Source: Gnetum montanum (lineage: Eukaryota; Streptophyta; Gnetopsida; Gnetales; Gnetaceae). From it: a DNA stretch of 64,000 bases. The position numbers were made by a program, and so were the translations under genes. The stretch covers positions 125,420 to 189,419 of the forward strand of contig MNCI01020816.1 in NCBI GenBank assembly GCA_015680685.1, read 5' to 3'. Shown here piece by piece: positions 34,752 through 46,777 of this stretch (position 1 is its first letter; every line of letters begins with the position of its first letter). Below the pieces are notes generated by a model. The model was given only the letters and a program-made list of their open reading frames with translations. It did not search any database and was not told where the DNA came from.

Positions 34752-35826
34752 GATAGGATCCTCTATGCTAGGCTCTCATTCTACCTTGTCACTCTTCCCT
34801 CTTACCTTAGAACCTCAAACTTAAGTTTTCTTTTTCTTTCCTTGCATGATCACACATCCCTCAAATTCCTCCAATATATTGCTAATCCCCATTTTCTTTA
34901 TTAGCAAGTCTCTCACCCTCCTAGTTGTCCTTTCCTCTTTAAATATTTTTTTGATAAGTAATTTTTTCTTTTTATAAAAAAAAAAACATGTTCATCATAT
35001 GTTGTTTTTTCTTGTATTCCTATGCTGAATAATTATCTTGTAACTTACCATTTGGGGTTTTCATGTTTAATAGTTTGTACTACTGAATAGTGTGGGTAAC
35101 CAGTATGAAGTTTAGGAAATATCTCAATTGCCAATAGTATGAAGTTGTAGGATTATAATGGACTATCATAGCTCCATGTAAGTCAATGTCTCAGTTTTTC
35201 ACCTCTTCTTCTAACTTTGCAATTTTAAAAGCCATCTTCTCTTTCATTTCCTTAGCCATTAGCAACTTTGTTGTTAAATCCATAACAATTAGATTGCTTC
35301 ATTGTGAGAACAATTATATCTATTGCACATTGAGCCAAGACACCCATCCTCTTCTTGATTTCAAGCTAATCACATGGGAAAGGTTGAAAGTAGGATCCAT
35401 AGTGGATACCTTCTCCCAATCAACCAAAATATGGGCAGTTATTAAATTATCTATTTATCACTCCTCTAAGCTAATAAATCAAGCCTTATCATTCTAACTA
35501 CCAATGTAACAAATAAATGAACTTATCACTACTAGTTACACCCTTAAGTTTCTCTATGAAGCTCTTCACCATGCCTCGAACTAGTTGTTCCTTGTCTATG
35601 TGCTTCCAAAATATTCTCATCAAACATAAAAAAACAACTGAAAAATAAGCAAAACCATTAAAAATATAAAAAATATTCAAATAATAAAATGAAAAAGAAT
35701 AAATAACATCTAAAACTAACACCATAAACTTATCAAAATATAATGGTCCATTTTCTTCTAGCTTCTCTACTAGCTGCTTCTTTCCATCCTCATTTAACAT
35801 CCACTCTTCCCCTAGGAGTAAGAACT
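34752..35826 (-). pseudogene. Unrecognised coding trace with KLEENGPLYFDKF segment
   Basis: Minus frame 35498-35869 reads EEWMLNEDGKKQLVEKLEEN, then PLYFDKFMVLVLDV, a hydrophobic patch, and IFWKHIDKEQLVRGMVKSFI before EKLKGVT. The two charged segments look like folded-protein sequence; the central part may be intron-like or decayed. I recognise no family. The extreme start of the frame lies in the neighbouring LTR and is fortuitous. Confidence 0.3.
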
Positions 35827-36227
35827 TGAGGATCAAGAACTTAGAATGGGGGTTGAATAAGTTTCCCAATTTTCAATTAAACCTATCACACAAAAACACA
35901 TAAAAATTACATGATTCCCCAACTTTGGTAGTCCACACTCAAAGGGTAGATTCCTTGCACACCTCCGAACTTTGTTTCTTACAAAATGTGGTTTGGAGGA
36001 CACCACAACCTTTACAAGATTTGAGCTACACTAAGAAGAGATTCATCACTACAAAATCTCTCAACCCTGTAATTTTCCAATACGATTAAAATAGGTTTAG
36101 AGGATCCCACATCCTATACAAGATAGAGCTCCACTCTGGAGTGCTTTAATGCAATAAAAAAAACTCAATCCTATAGGATCCTGACAAGCTCAACATGGAT
36201 GACTTCTCGTAAGAAGCACATCAACCC
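35827..36227 (-). repeat. Truncated LTR of the copia-type family
   Basis: Starts TGAGGATCAAGAACTTAGAA and follows the first ~380 bases of the LTRs at 25234 and 30239 up to GAAGCACATCAACCC, where it breaks off into gypsy sequence. No PBS precedes it, so it is the outer end of a 3' LTR or part of a solo LTR. Confidence 0.8.
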
Positions 36228-36261
36228 CTCTATTGGTGATCATTTTGGACTAGACCACCAA
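36228..36261 (-). other. PBS-side flank of LTR A
   Basis: Minus strand TTGGTGGTCTAGTCCAAAAT next to LTR A, the same PBS-side flank as at LTRs B and C. So an interior once lay to the left of LTR A and was removed up to the copia LTR fragment. Confidence 0.6.
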
Positions 36262-37700
36262 CATTGGGGGCCTCCAGTCTCATGAACTTGGGGTCATGAG
36301 AAACGAAGGTGTTCTTCAAATAGGGTTTAGGTGCTTGTTAGTCTCTGGCAACACCAATGTCAAAATACCTTTAAATAGACTCATCAGTTACAAAATGAAC
36401 TAAACATGAGTATGTGTTTGTAGTTTAAATCTTAAAATGGTTGGATTGTGTATGAAACTATAATTTCCTATCATAAAAGAAATTTAACTAACTTTGTCAA
36501 ATACTATGAGTTTTTGAAAGGTTCCTATTTTGTCAAATCACTTAGTCTATATAGTCCCTATAGTACATTAATTGTAACAAATAAAATTTCACAAAAACGT
36601 TTGAGTAGAATTCTACCAATCTACTCTTTATTTCCCCTAGAGAGAAAGTTCCACAATAAAACTAGAAATAGAGTGAGATTAAATGGACTTAGAAACAAAA
36701 GAGAAAAGAAAGCAGATTTGTGTGACATCTCAAACATTTAAGCAAGATAAATTGACATGAGGAAACACTTCTCAATAAAGCTATTCCAATTCAATCTAAC
36801 TACGAATTTTCCAAACCCTCTAAGCTCAACAAGCAATTTCATAAAAGACAATCTTATTAGACTACCAAAAATGTTGCATAAATGATAAAGTATAAGCTTC
36901 TAGTTAATAGTTGTCAAGAATTTCATTCAACATAGGCTTCAAAGAAATTGACAATTTCAAGATTGAAATATCAAGGCAATACACTTTAAAACAATGAAGC
37001 TATTTTATTCATCTCAAAATACCAAAGATTCTCCTAGATTCTTTATGCTCAAAATAGGCAATTTTGTTAAGACATTACTATTAAATTGCTCTAGAGGCTT
37101 TTCAACAACATAAGCTCTTTTATGGAAAAGCTTAATAAAAGTTTAATATTGCACAAAAACAAAGCTATAAAAGCAACCTAGAAAAATCTCAAAATTAAAT
37201 ACCAAGCATGATACTATCCAAACTATTAACTAAGTAACTAAAATAAAATGGAAAGAAATGAACTCGCATGATTAAAACAAAGAAGCTGAATTGATGCCTT
37301 TAGCAAGCCATGATTTACAAGAAATCTTCAATATTCTTCAAAATTGCTTCTACCAATTTTCCCCAATATTCCTCCCTTGAATCTACCTTTAAAGGGCCTT
37401 TTATAGTGACCTTAGGGTAGTTACAATAATCATGAGAAGTTAAGGGTATTGCAAATATCTAGGAATATTAATTTATAACCACCCTAGAAGTTATAACTTT
37501 CATAAGAAGTTATTAGAAATTTCAGCTATGGTTGCCAAGTGTTTTCTTGGTAACTAATACCATGGATATTACCATAGGAAGTTATAAAAATTAAAGAAAT
37601 ACATGCCAAAGTTGGCAGGTATCTTGTGAGTAATTACAACCTTACAAATATCAAGGGGATATAGCTGTAACTTCCATACAAAGTTATAAATTTTTGAAAA
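36262..37700 (-). repeat. LTR A of the short-LTR Tat-like subfamily
   Basis: Matches LTRs B (51736-53041) and C (57973-59318) through the whole length, from CATTGGGGGCCTCCAGTC (TGTTGGGGG in B and C) to ACAAATATCAAGG...GTTATAAAT. The right end is blurred; the final 25 bases seen in C are not recognisable. No coding function. Confidence 0.75.
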
Positions 37701-39440
37701 ATTTTGATGTTGTAGAAAATAAAGGTATGTTTGCCACATGTCTATTAATTTTCTCCCTTGCATTTTTTGGAATATATGTTATACATAGCATGTCTCATGA
37801 AGTAAAATTATACCCTATCATGAGGTTGTGCTTATATTTTCTCTTTCCCCTTATCGAGGTTTTTCTCTCTTTTTTAAAAAAATAAACTTTAAATATTTTT
37901 CACATGGTAAGGGTAGATTGAAGGATCAAAAAAAATAAAAGAACTGTTTAAAACTATAATTTAGTAGAGAAGATTCAAAAACATGGCATCAAGCTACACT
38001 TCAACGATCCCTATGAACATGTGTATTTCTTTGGTTTTTTCTCGTCTACACAGTGCCACATATGCTAATCTACACTTTGCCATGCTTTCCATATGAATTA
38101 CAAGCCATGACCTCTAGAATAAATTTCTTTGCACACCACCAAGTGGTAAGCTCCATGTCCTTTAGCCCTCTTTCTCTACAACTACTCTCAAGTCCTCAGC
38201 CATTGGGGTCTCATGGTTGTGCTTCCATCTACCACAGCCACCTGCATTAGCACCATTTAAGATTCAAGGTTATTTTCATCACTATTTCTTCATTTTCCAT
38301 GTGCCATTGGTTCATCTACCTATTTCAAACTTAAAGATAAGGGTTTTGCAAATTACCACATTGCATCTTAGATGTTTTTTAGGAATAAAGTGGTAGCTCA
38401 CACTCAAAGGTCTCTAATTTGACACTAAAAACATCCATACCATTTGTGGTGAAAATGCGAATGAGCTACTCCACTGAAATTTTAATGCCTATGAGTACAC
38501 TTGGTTGAACGAAGGGTTTCTATCCTCACTACTTTGAGGAGCGGATTTTTCCTTACCTTGACAGTAGTGACCCTCAAACCCTAGTCATGGTTTGATTGCC
38601 ATGAAAAATTCTACATAAATTTATAACAAAGATTCATTACAATGGTTATTGTTGTTTATTATATTAACTTTTTTTTGTTCTAAGATAACAACTTATCTTG
38701 GATTCCCCTCTTTTTTGGTTGTGGTTTTATTGTAGTTTCACAGCTGTTTCATTGGTATTATTTCATCATTTTCATAGTTCCAAGGATCAACACAAAACAC
38801 TAGCTTTTTAGAGCTTCTCTTTACTAAGTTGTAGCAACTATGTATAGTTTCAATCAGATACTATAACCTTGAATACTTATATACTTATATATATATATAT
38901 TAATCTTTTCTTAAAACACATTGGTTTGGCCTATCTTTCTTAGCTATTATTATTATCTAAGCAACCCTACTAACCATGAACAATCCTAAGCAAAAGAATC
39001 TTTAACATTATCTTTGATACTTGAAGGTTGGAACATTTTCAATATTTTACAATATCACCAAAAATTTGTTGGGTTTGTGTAGAATCATCTTGTACAAGGA
39101 ACAAAATGGCTTGTACATTCCACCAATTTAATGATGTAGACGTAAATTCTAGTGTGGAGTCCCATAACATTTATACAAGAGAACCAAAAATTTTATAATA
39201 TTTGGCTTGTTATTAAGCTTTCATAAATTTCATAATTGATACCTTTGGTTTTCTACCTTGAAATTATGGACACTTAAGCCAGAATTGTAACACTTGAAAG
39301 CACTTTCTATTCATTTTCCTTTCTACAATGTTCATGATTCAATCATGCTTCATATTATTGGCCCCTTTTTTCAAAAAAATAAGTAATCCAACTCTTTGTA
39401 TGGTAGTATATTATCTTCCAATCATTAGTAAAAATTAATT
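37701..39440 (-). other. Unassigned segment between LTR A and the 3' region of I1
   Basis: No homologue elsewhere in the window. At about 39270-39300 the minus strand reads CFQCYNSGLSVHNFK, which could be a decayed zinc knuckle, preceded by a Lys-rich stretch, so a further retroelement may be inserted here. 38.0-38.6 kb is less AT-rich, without a recognisable gene. A (TA)n run lies at 38886-38900. Confidence 0.3.
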
Positions 39441-40300
39441 TTCCCAATGCTATCTTAATCATCATCTTGAAAGATTGCTCCATCAAATGGCATATATGTA
39501 ACAACATTTCTTATGCTCCCTTTTACACCTTAGCTAAGAAAAATAAATTTTATTAGAAACATTTTCTTTTTATAGAGAAAATAAAAATATTTTTTAAGAA
39601 AAACTTAAATCAAACTTAAGGTTTAATGGAATAAAAATTAACTCCTAATAAAACTTAGGAAATTGTACAAACAAATTTTTACACAACCTATTTAGTGGGT
39701 GGGAAGAGAATAGTTAAAATAACTTTATTAGGAATTCTCATATTGTGAGTCCTTTCATATGTAATTTCAATAGTGATAAATGCTTTTCTTTCCTCTTCTT
39801 ACCTAGTTAAAGCCTCAACTTGGTCTTCACCCTTATCTTCAACAATCGTCTTTGCCTCTTTATGATTCAACTCTTTGGCTACTAATTTTTGAGGTTCTTC
39901 CTAACTAGTTTTTTTAGTGTCTTGATACATGAAATCCTCTCCCCAAGAATCATCTTTATTGGATTCTCCTTGATATTCAACTTTAGTGGTGCATTCATGG
40001 AAGTTGCCCCAACCATTGGAATGTATAAAGAGTCCACCAATGATGAATCTAAACTCATCTGAAAGACAAAGTAAGAAAGGAATTTCACTAGATGCTCCAT
40101 GGATGGTTTCCTTACAATAGGCTCTCAAGACATGCTTCAAGTAGCATCCCATAATATATGGGATAAAAGGCCTTCTTTCTTCCATCTCTCCAAGAACGAT
40201 AATTCTACCTCATACTTAAACACTTCACTTCTTCTCACTCAAGCGTTGAATTGAGAAAGGATGTATCTCCAAGCAATTCACATCTCTTTGTATTATGTAA
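39441..40300 (-). pseudogene. Post-integrase region of I1
   Basis: Minus strand RKAFITIEITYERTHNMRIP then NKVILTILFPP (about 39700-39810) aligns with KKAWVTIDIEYNRTQDKRIP at about 55330-55440 in I2. The left end (39440-39530, with ATGGAGCAATC) aligns with the start of the cullin-like segment in I2 and I3, so I1 once carried it too. Frames 39882-40100 and 39901-40185 overlap and are unrecognised. Confidence 0.5.
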
Positions 40301-40649
40301 GGTAAATTTGAAATTCCCACCAATTATACTAACCAATTTTTCCCCTTATCCAAAACTTATTTAATTTCCATCATCATACAATTGGCAACTTCAAATTCCA
40401 CTATTTGGTTGTTGAAATTAATTTACCATTATGTAGTTATTTGAGCCATCACTCCCACTTACACACATCACAAGTAATGATTACTTTGAGATAATACAAA
40501 TTTAATATTTAAACTTAACACTTTGAATTAAATATTTTAAAACTAATACTCTAATGTATACATGTTTTTATTATATCATATATACTTGCCTAAACATATA
40601 TACAGGATATACATACATATACTATTCTTAGATATTATAGAAATATGTA

Positions 40650-40705
40650 NNNNNNNNNNNNNNNNNNNNNNNNNNNNNNNNNNNNNNNNNNNNNNNNNNN
40701 NNNNN
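40650..40705. other. Assembly gap, 56 Ns
   Basis: A run of Ns between the integrase end and the post-integrase region of I1. True length unknown. Confidence 1.
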
Positions 40706-41109
40706 TCCAAAATAATATTTTATATGCAAAACATTATACGAAAGCTGCAACTTTATCCCACTTAATATCAATAACTTGTAAGTGTCCTCTTATAATTGTT
40801 TCTTGATCTGAAATGGACCAGTCCATATTGCTAAAAACTTATTTGGTTTCTTCATATTCCATAATAATACCAGATCATTGACTTTAAAAGTTTTTTTCAA
40901 AACCCTTCTATCAAACCACCTTGTGACTTGAGAAGCATTCTTTAATAAATTATCCTTAGCTCTATCCATTTTGACTTTTCTTTTGATGAGCAAGGTCATG
41001 AAACTTCTACCTTTATCAATTTTCTCACTATATTTTTGCATAAAATCTAAAGCCTAACTTATAATCTTGTTCATACTTTAGGTGAGCAAACCATAGACTA
41101 AGTTATAAG
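40706..41109 (-). pseudogene. Integrase C-terminal part of I1, left of the nested element
   Basis: Minus strand 40790-41041 reads KVKMDRAKDNLLKNASQVTR, then KTFKVNDLVLLWNMKKPNKF and IWTGPFQI, aligning with 14228-14440. Just right of it YNLVYGLLT (about 41080-41108) corresponds to DNLIYGIAM at 14545. Its upstream half resumes at 48183 beyond the nested element. Confidence 0.8.
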
Positions 41110-41114
41110 CTAAT
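41110..41114. other. Target-site duplication CTAAT, left
   Basis: CTAAT directly before the LTR start TGATGAG; identical to 48178-48182. Confidence 0.9.
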
Positions 41115-41906
41115 TGATGAGTGGTGAGGTACCCCTACACTCAACCATACAAATACGAGCGTCTCACGTGCGATCCAGTCGAACTCCAAGGACTAAGTGC
41201 TTACGCACCCTAATGGAACACTTAAGGTTAATTAATCATTGTCTTCCTAGACTTACTTGTATTGTCATGGTTGTATGGTTAAGCCTGAGGTGTATGATTT
41301 TTATGTCTTTTATCTTTTTAACACCTATGCTAATAAGGGAAAGGTGAAGAGACTAAATGACTAACTTTCATTAACTATTCATTAACTAAGTTCTAATTAT
41401 CCTAGCACCAGTATCTATTCCCACTTTCTGCACACATCCTAAACTAGTGCAACACTACTAGGATTACCAAACACTACATGTTACTGGGTTACCAAGCATT
41501 ACACACCTGCTCGAAGCAATCATACTGAATGCACTTAACTAGGAGAGTCAAGGGTTGAGAGAGATTAATTATCTAGGAAAGCATTTAAACATTTAATAAT
41601 AATAAATCCTATTTAGCTTAGTCCATATGCTGCAAGGTTTATCATAAAGTTCGTCTTTATTGTCATACACAAATGTGTGCTCAGGTACAATTTGCTTGAA
41701 TAAAGATCTGTTCACTTTGAGACTCCTACTATGGGCACATGGAAATTATTCTAACTCTAGAATGGTAAAACTACTATAGTTTGGCTAAGGGACTAACTCT
41801 AGATGAGTGAACAAGGGAAAGTTGCCTCTTATTTGTAGAACTGGTGACGGGCTGCGATATTGCATACACGATATCGCAAGATCCGACGCTATATCGTGGC
41901 TCATCA
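41115..41906 (-). repeat. Left (3') LTR of the nested gypsy element
   Basis: 792 bp, matching 47381-48177 end to end; related to 61260-62031. The end region reads TGCGATATTGCATACACGATATCGC, an imperfect palindrome repeated in part just after it. Retains many CpG sites that are TG or CA in the partner. Confidence 0.9.
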
Positions 41907-41918
41907 TACCCCCATGAT
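41907..41918 (-). other. Polypurine tract of the nested element
   Basis: Minus strand TCATGGGGGTA followed directly by the LTR start TGATGAGCC; the same run adjoins the LTR at 62031. Confidence 0.7.
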
Positions 41919-43900
41919 TGAATGAAAACTTGTCCTTGAGTTCTTTACAAAATATTCAGAAGGTATGGGATTATTGACTTGAATGACACTAACGGTGAAT
42001 GGGGTGACATGTGAACGGATCATCATTACAATACATGACAAATTATTTTTCATGACAATAAGAGTGAACACTATACACATTTGACATCCAGCCTTATTTG
42101 ACAGCTAAAAGAGAAGAGAGAGAGAAAAGAAGAAGTCTGCTACTGCCGACACCAAGATTGCACTTTTCGTTGTCCATCCATAAGCACGTCATCAAACTTG
42201 TTCCTTGCATAACTACTTCAGCACCAATCCATTCCAAGTGTTTCCTCCAGGTCCAATCTGTTGTTGTATGATTATCATCTGCACACACAACATAGTCTAA
42301 TATTAGCAAGGGTAAATGAATTACAATGCAGTTAATACCTTGCCTCAGTGTAAAGTCCATTGGCCTAGTTGTGATATGGCTGATGTGGATTATAGAGATA
42401 TAGTACTGGTAGCTACCCAAGGTGTAGGGATTAGGAGTAAATTGAAAAAATTGGACCAGGACCCCCATGACTGAGAGTGAATCTCCTATAGCGAGAGAAT
42501 GAAAAAAGATAAGGAATAAGAAAGATGGAGAAAAAGAAACAACAGCAATGTCGATAAAATGGATGTCAAAGATGGAAATGAACAAAATAAATGGTGATTG
42601 CAGAAATGTTTAAGGGAAAGAAATTAATGGATGCACCAACTAGGAATGCCAGTGGGTCCTCCCCAAAGCAGGCTCATGCCCTTAATGCCCTAACATTCCC
42701 ACATTCAAAGAGTACATAGGCTCTGGAAATGTTATTTGGAAACAAGAGTTAAATTCTTAACCACAAGAGTTTACCAAAAAGAAAACAATGCATCAACCAA
42801 AATATGGACTATTGATACAACTGCAATGAGGTGAAAATGGAGAAAGAATGATGGAAAGAAGAGAATGAAATGAAGTCTCAAGAACAAGGTGATGTACAGT
42901 CCCTTGTGTATTAATGGTTAATGTGACTTAGTAGATCCCATTCCAAATCTAGCCTCAAACAATCCACATCCAGTGACTTCGCATTAATACATTTTTCCTA
43001 TCCATCCACTTGAAGTAACAAGAATGCTTTCACCAAAGAGTCACCATCAGTCTGACAAAACAAAAAAGGAGAAATTAGGGCGCAAGAAGGACCTTAGTTA
43101 GAGGGAACATGTTTATTTAGTTTCATAACTAGTGCTTGTAGCCTAGATGATTATTTTTTCTAAGGGGTGTGCTTTGAATTCTCACTATTTTTTTTATTTT
43201 TATTTTTTTTCATGAGAACCACACCATGCAAAGATGTATTATTTCTAGTAGCTCAGCTTCCCGATAATAGAGCAACATCAGAATGGTAAGGAAAAATCAA
43301 GAAGAAAACATCCAAGCACCCAATAAAATGGCAGAAATGCATCAAGTTCCCTTGAAGTCACACCCTTTTCAGTCCTTGAGTCCTTCCTTAGTTTGAGAAA
43401 TGTCTGGTCACCGATTTGTTAATAGTTCTTATTATTGAGAAAGGGACTGTACAATTCCAAGCTAAGAGAGACCATAAAAATTCATGGATGCATGGATGAC
43501 GTGGACTCATTTCCTATTATATCAAAAGAAACATATCAAAGTATCAACATCATAACTTAAAGGTAAAAACAAAACATTAGCAATCAATAGAATATAGTTC
43601 ATACCATCATCAAGAGCACTTATTGGGTGACAAACCTTAACAAAATAAATAATCACAAATAAATGAAAGGGTATGAATAATGTTGCAAAACAAAAAAAAA
43701 GAAAGTTAAAGAACTTTGTAAAATAAAAATGTGTAAAAAAAACTTAAAAAAGAACTGAGGGCCTTGACTGATCAACATAGGTGGCCATCTCCCCCATGAC
43801 TGAGTTGGAAGGGAGAGATCCAAAATGGTGAGCAAGGTCATCCTTTCTCTGATGTGCTATGTGCATAGACCATTCTAGGTTCATGATAAGGTTTGGTCTG
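41919..43900 (-). other. Non-coding 3' interior of the nested element
   Basis: About 2 kb without RT, RNase H or integrase motifs. The minus frame 42094-42585 (163 codons, Phe/Ser/Leu-rich, one Cys/Trp-rich tail) is the longest open stretch and has no recognisable domain. T-rich runs at 43188-43210 are on the plus strand. Confidence 0.5.
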
Positions 43901-44449
43901 TTACACACAAACTAGTATTCTCCTATCGGAGTACTCTTTTGAATTTTCTAGGAGTTTCCAACTTCCCCCAATTGGTGTTTTCAAATTAAGGGTTGGAAGT
44001 TGACGAAACTCATACTCCTGTGCGTCTATGCTTTCAACGTGTTCCCACGTTGTTCCCTCAATTAGTTTCATGCATATTGGTGAGCTTCTCTCTTGATTAG
44101 CTATCAACCACTGGGTGTTTTCTTGTTGTGTGGTTGCTACATATAGGCACCTTTGTATGTTAACCTCTAGTGCATACCAACTGCATGCAGGCAATGCTAA
44201 ACATTCCTGTACGCAATCACACCTTGTATCATTGTATGTGATGCATGAAACTTTCTTCTTCTCGATCTTTCCACAAGTGTTTTCCTTAGATATTTCTAGA
44301 GAAATATTGCAGATTCCTAGGCATGCATTCACGGTACTTAGCCATGTCCTTCCCATTATTATTGGGAAGTCCCCTTTATCATTTTTGACTTGTATCACTA
44401 CGAAATTAGCTAGGTATGACCACCCACATAGTGGTAACGATGTCCTCAA
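43901..44449 (-). pseudogene. Retropepsin C-terminal part, nested element
   Basis: 182 open codons; VKNDKGDFPIIMGRTWLST at about 44330-44385 matches the end-of-domain motif of gypsy proteases (PxILGRPWLxT) and NACLGICNISLEIS follows as expected. Upstream, SLPLCGWSYLANFVVIQV belongs to the flap region. The active-site DSG part would lie at 44.45-44.7 kb, where frames are broken (SSFRVNLIS). The C-terminal 100 residues beyond the domain are unassigned. Confidence 0.65.
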
Positions 44450-44897
44450 CTAGTCCCAAGGGAACGGTGATGGACTGGTTAGCCAGCTCTAAGCAAATAT
44501 TGCTCTTCTTTAGTGGAGGTAGGTTCCAGGCTTTATACATTTCTTACGATATCAAGTTGACTCTGAAACTTGAGTTCAGAAGAGCTTTACAAGGTTCATT
44601 CCCAGTGACTTAGAGATAGATTAAAAGACTTCTAGGATCAGAGAATTTTCTGGGAAGGTGGCCCTCCTTGATCCAGTCAGTGATGGTATGTGTTAACATA
44701 ACTGTATGCATTGAGCTCTATTTTTGGTTTGAAGGGAGCTTTGAAGCCTTATTTGATGGAGAAGCATTTGAAGACTCAACCTCTTGTGGTTGTGAGAGCT
44801 TGTTTGGACTGTTGGTTCTGAAGAAAGATCCTCTCCTCATATGGTTTTCAGAACCAATAGTGGGTTGAAGGTTTACAGCTCTCGTAACATTGCGTTG

Positions 44898-45236
44898 CTA
44901 TTGTTGAGTGAGGAGTTCTCCTTGCATCGCTGGAGCTGGCGGTAGTGGAGCTATCGGTGTAAGAGTCACAGATGGGTTTGAAGGATGGTATGTATGTGGT
45001 GTGTCTCTCCTAGGAGAAGGAGTCCTATAATACTCCCAACCTTGGTAGTGACATTGTGGGGTCACGTAACCAACAGAGTCACTTGGAGAGGTTGGCTGCT
45101 GCACGTAATAGCCATATGGATTTGGTTGCCAATAAGGGTATTGTTGCCTTGGCAGTGGCATCCCCCATGACTGTGGGTATTGCCACTGTTGGTGTTGCTC
45201 AATAGGTTGTGGTGGAGTTCCACTTGGATAATACAT
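44898..45236 (-). pseudogene. Pro/Gln/Tyr-rich linker of nested-element gag
   Basis: Minus strand 112 codons starting MYYPSGTPPQPIEQHQQWQY, very rich in Pro, Gln, Tyr and Trp, low complexity. It lies between gag and protease in the same direction; similar tails occur in plant gypsy gag proteins. No zinc knuckle found. Confidence 0.5.
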
Positions 45237-45289
45237 TCTTAGTTGGTGGAACTACCTTGGGTTACCTTGGGGATAAGGTAACCGTCAGG

Positions 45290-46310
45290 GTGCTTGCTAT
45301 CTGTTAAGCCATGGGTTAAGTGCATACACCCCAAACTCTTGCAGATGTGAGATTACTGGGCAACATCCCTTAGGATTTTCATACTGGCATATCTCACATC
45401 CATCATCATTGTCCATGTCAAAATCCACAACCTCTTCGATGATGGTTATTTTACCCTTACCTTTGTTACGTGCATGGTCCAAATCCCTCCTTTTCTTTTT
45501 GTCATAGTTACTACTTTGCTCCTTAGAATCCTCTACGATTTTGAGAACGGTTTCAAATCTACTATCTAAGGATTCCCACATTTGTTCTCCCTTTGCTGAC
45601 ACTTCTATTATTAAGTTTTGGAGAAAAAATGTTTTTCTATTCTCCATCTCCTTGAGTGGTGACTCTTCCTCCTCCTCACAGAATCTCGCTCCCCTTTTTC
45701 GGAGGGAAGGATCGCAGCTGTACTCTTTCGCACTTTCTCTCTTACATAGCTCTCCTTCTTCCTTAGCTACTTGCTCCAGAAATCTATGGATCTAATGGAA
45801 CCTAAGCTCTGATAATCTCCCTTGGGCATACGTTCCAAGGGTTCTCCTAGTTTCATGCCTAAGTCCATCTATGAGATGGCATAGTTGATCCTACTGTGAG
45901 TAACCATGGCCCAGGCAACAATGTAACAATGCATAGCATCGGTCAATGGCAGCATCCAAGGGTTCATGAGTTCCCTACTTCCATCCTTGGATTTTCTTTC
46001 ATAGGTTGGACACCCAGGAGTACGTTTGATACTTATCGTTAAACAGTTCTAGCATTGTACTCCACCTTCAAATGGATTCAAGTTCTAAGAACTGGTACCA
46101 GCTTTCCGCTTCTTTTACCAGTGTCCTTGGGAACAACTTTAGATTTATCCATTTTTTCTCAATGTTCTGCAAGACACATGCATCATGAAATTCTTATAAG
46201 TGGTTTTGAGGATCAGTGTTGTATCCCCCCTCAAATCGTGGGATATTATTCAAGTCTAGTCTCTTGATCCTGCTATCTTTTTGGTGCCTTGTGGGTATTC
46301 TAGCAGCCTC
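45290..46310 (-). pseudogene. Gag core of the nested element
   Basis: Minus strand: NNIPRFEGGYNTDPQNHL (about 46215-46265), EFHDACVLQNIEKKWINLKL, FPRTLVKEAESWYQFLEPES (about 46085-46140), RCYALLHCCLGHGYSQ*DQL, CHLIDGLRHETRRTL, then a long charged helix and the open frame 45297-45647. This matches the gag of Athila-like gypsy elements (FxGxxxEDPxxHLxEFxxxC, FPFSLxxxAxxWLxxLxPxSI). It would have formed the particle shell. Confidence 0.65.
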
Positions 46311-46318
46311 CGTGATGT

Positions 46319-46777
46319 CTAACATGCTTTGGGTTGCAAGTAGGGGTTCTTCGTGGTCATTTCTCTCATAGCATCTGTGATGTCTACGCAGTTCCCTACT
46401 CTCCCTTCTTCCATGCCGTGTTTCTCTATAATGCCCTTGTCCTCGTTCTCGACTCTCTCATCGAGGTCTCTCATTTTGTTTACCCTTCTCCTCACAGTTA
46501 GGTTCCTTATGACTGCATCCTGATACAAAAGGAGAGGGTGAATGTGACGATGAAGGTGAAGAAGAAGGGGAACCATCGCCATGACGATGTTTCCTACCTT
46601 CTCTTCGGTGGTCTCGGCCCCAATCGTGATGACGATTAGAATGCCCATCCTTATCATGTGTTTGTGTTCCCTCATTGAACACTTGATGTTCGTGGGGATC
46701 AGAACTAGGGTTGTGAATCGTGGAGTGAAGCTTCTGATACACCACATCCTCACCATCGTTAGGAGGAGGAACATCAT
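46319..46777 (-). pseudogene. N-terminal region of nested-element gag, His/Arg/Ser-rich
   Basis: Two overlapping minus frames are open. The one at 46458-46745 reads HDKDGHSNRHHDWGRDHRRE then a Ser/Pro-rich SPSSSPSSSHSPSPF, a basic low-complexity region. I favour it over the overlapping 152-codon frame because its composition fits the disordered gag terminus. Upstream, 46.8-47.36 kb holds leader and PBS. Confidence 0.4.

Noticed and set aside
38053-38250. Plus-strand frame at 38.05-38.25 kb as a small gene
   Set aside because: No recognisable motif, no promoter signal, low-complexity Ser/Leu/His-rich composition typical of chance frames.
42094-42585. 163-codon minus frame as an envelope-like gene
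   Set aside because: It is after protease and partly hydrophobic, but has no signal-peptide plus anchor pattern I can defend and no glycoprotein features; left as non-coding interior.
44115-44453. Plus-strand frame of 112 codons
   Set aside because: Lies opposite the protease trace of the nested element, which has a recognisable motif; the plus frame has none.
46458-46745. His/Asp/Arg-rich frame as a host nuclear or metal-binding protein
   Set aside because: It is inside a bounded LTR element between PBS and gag core, same strand; best explained as gag N-terminus.
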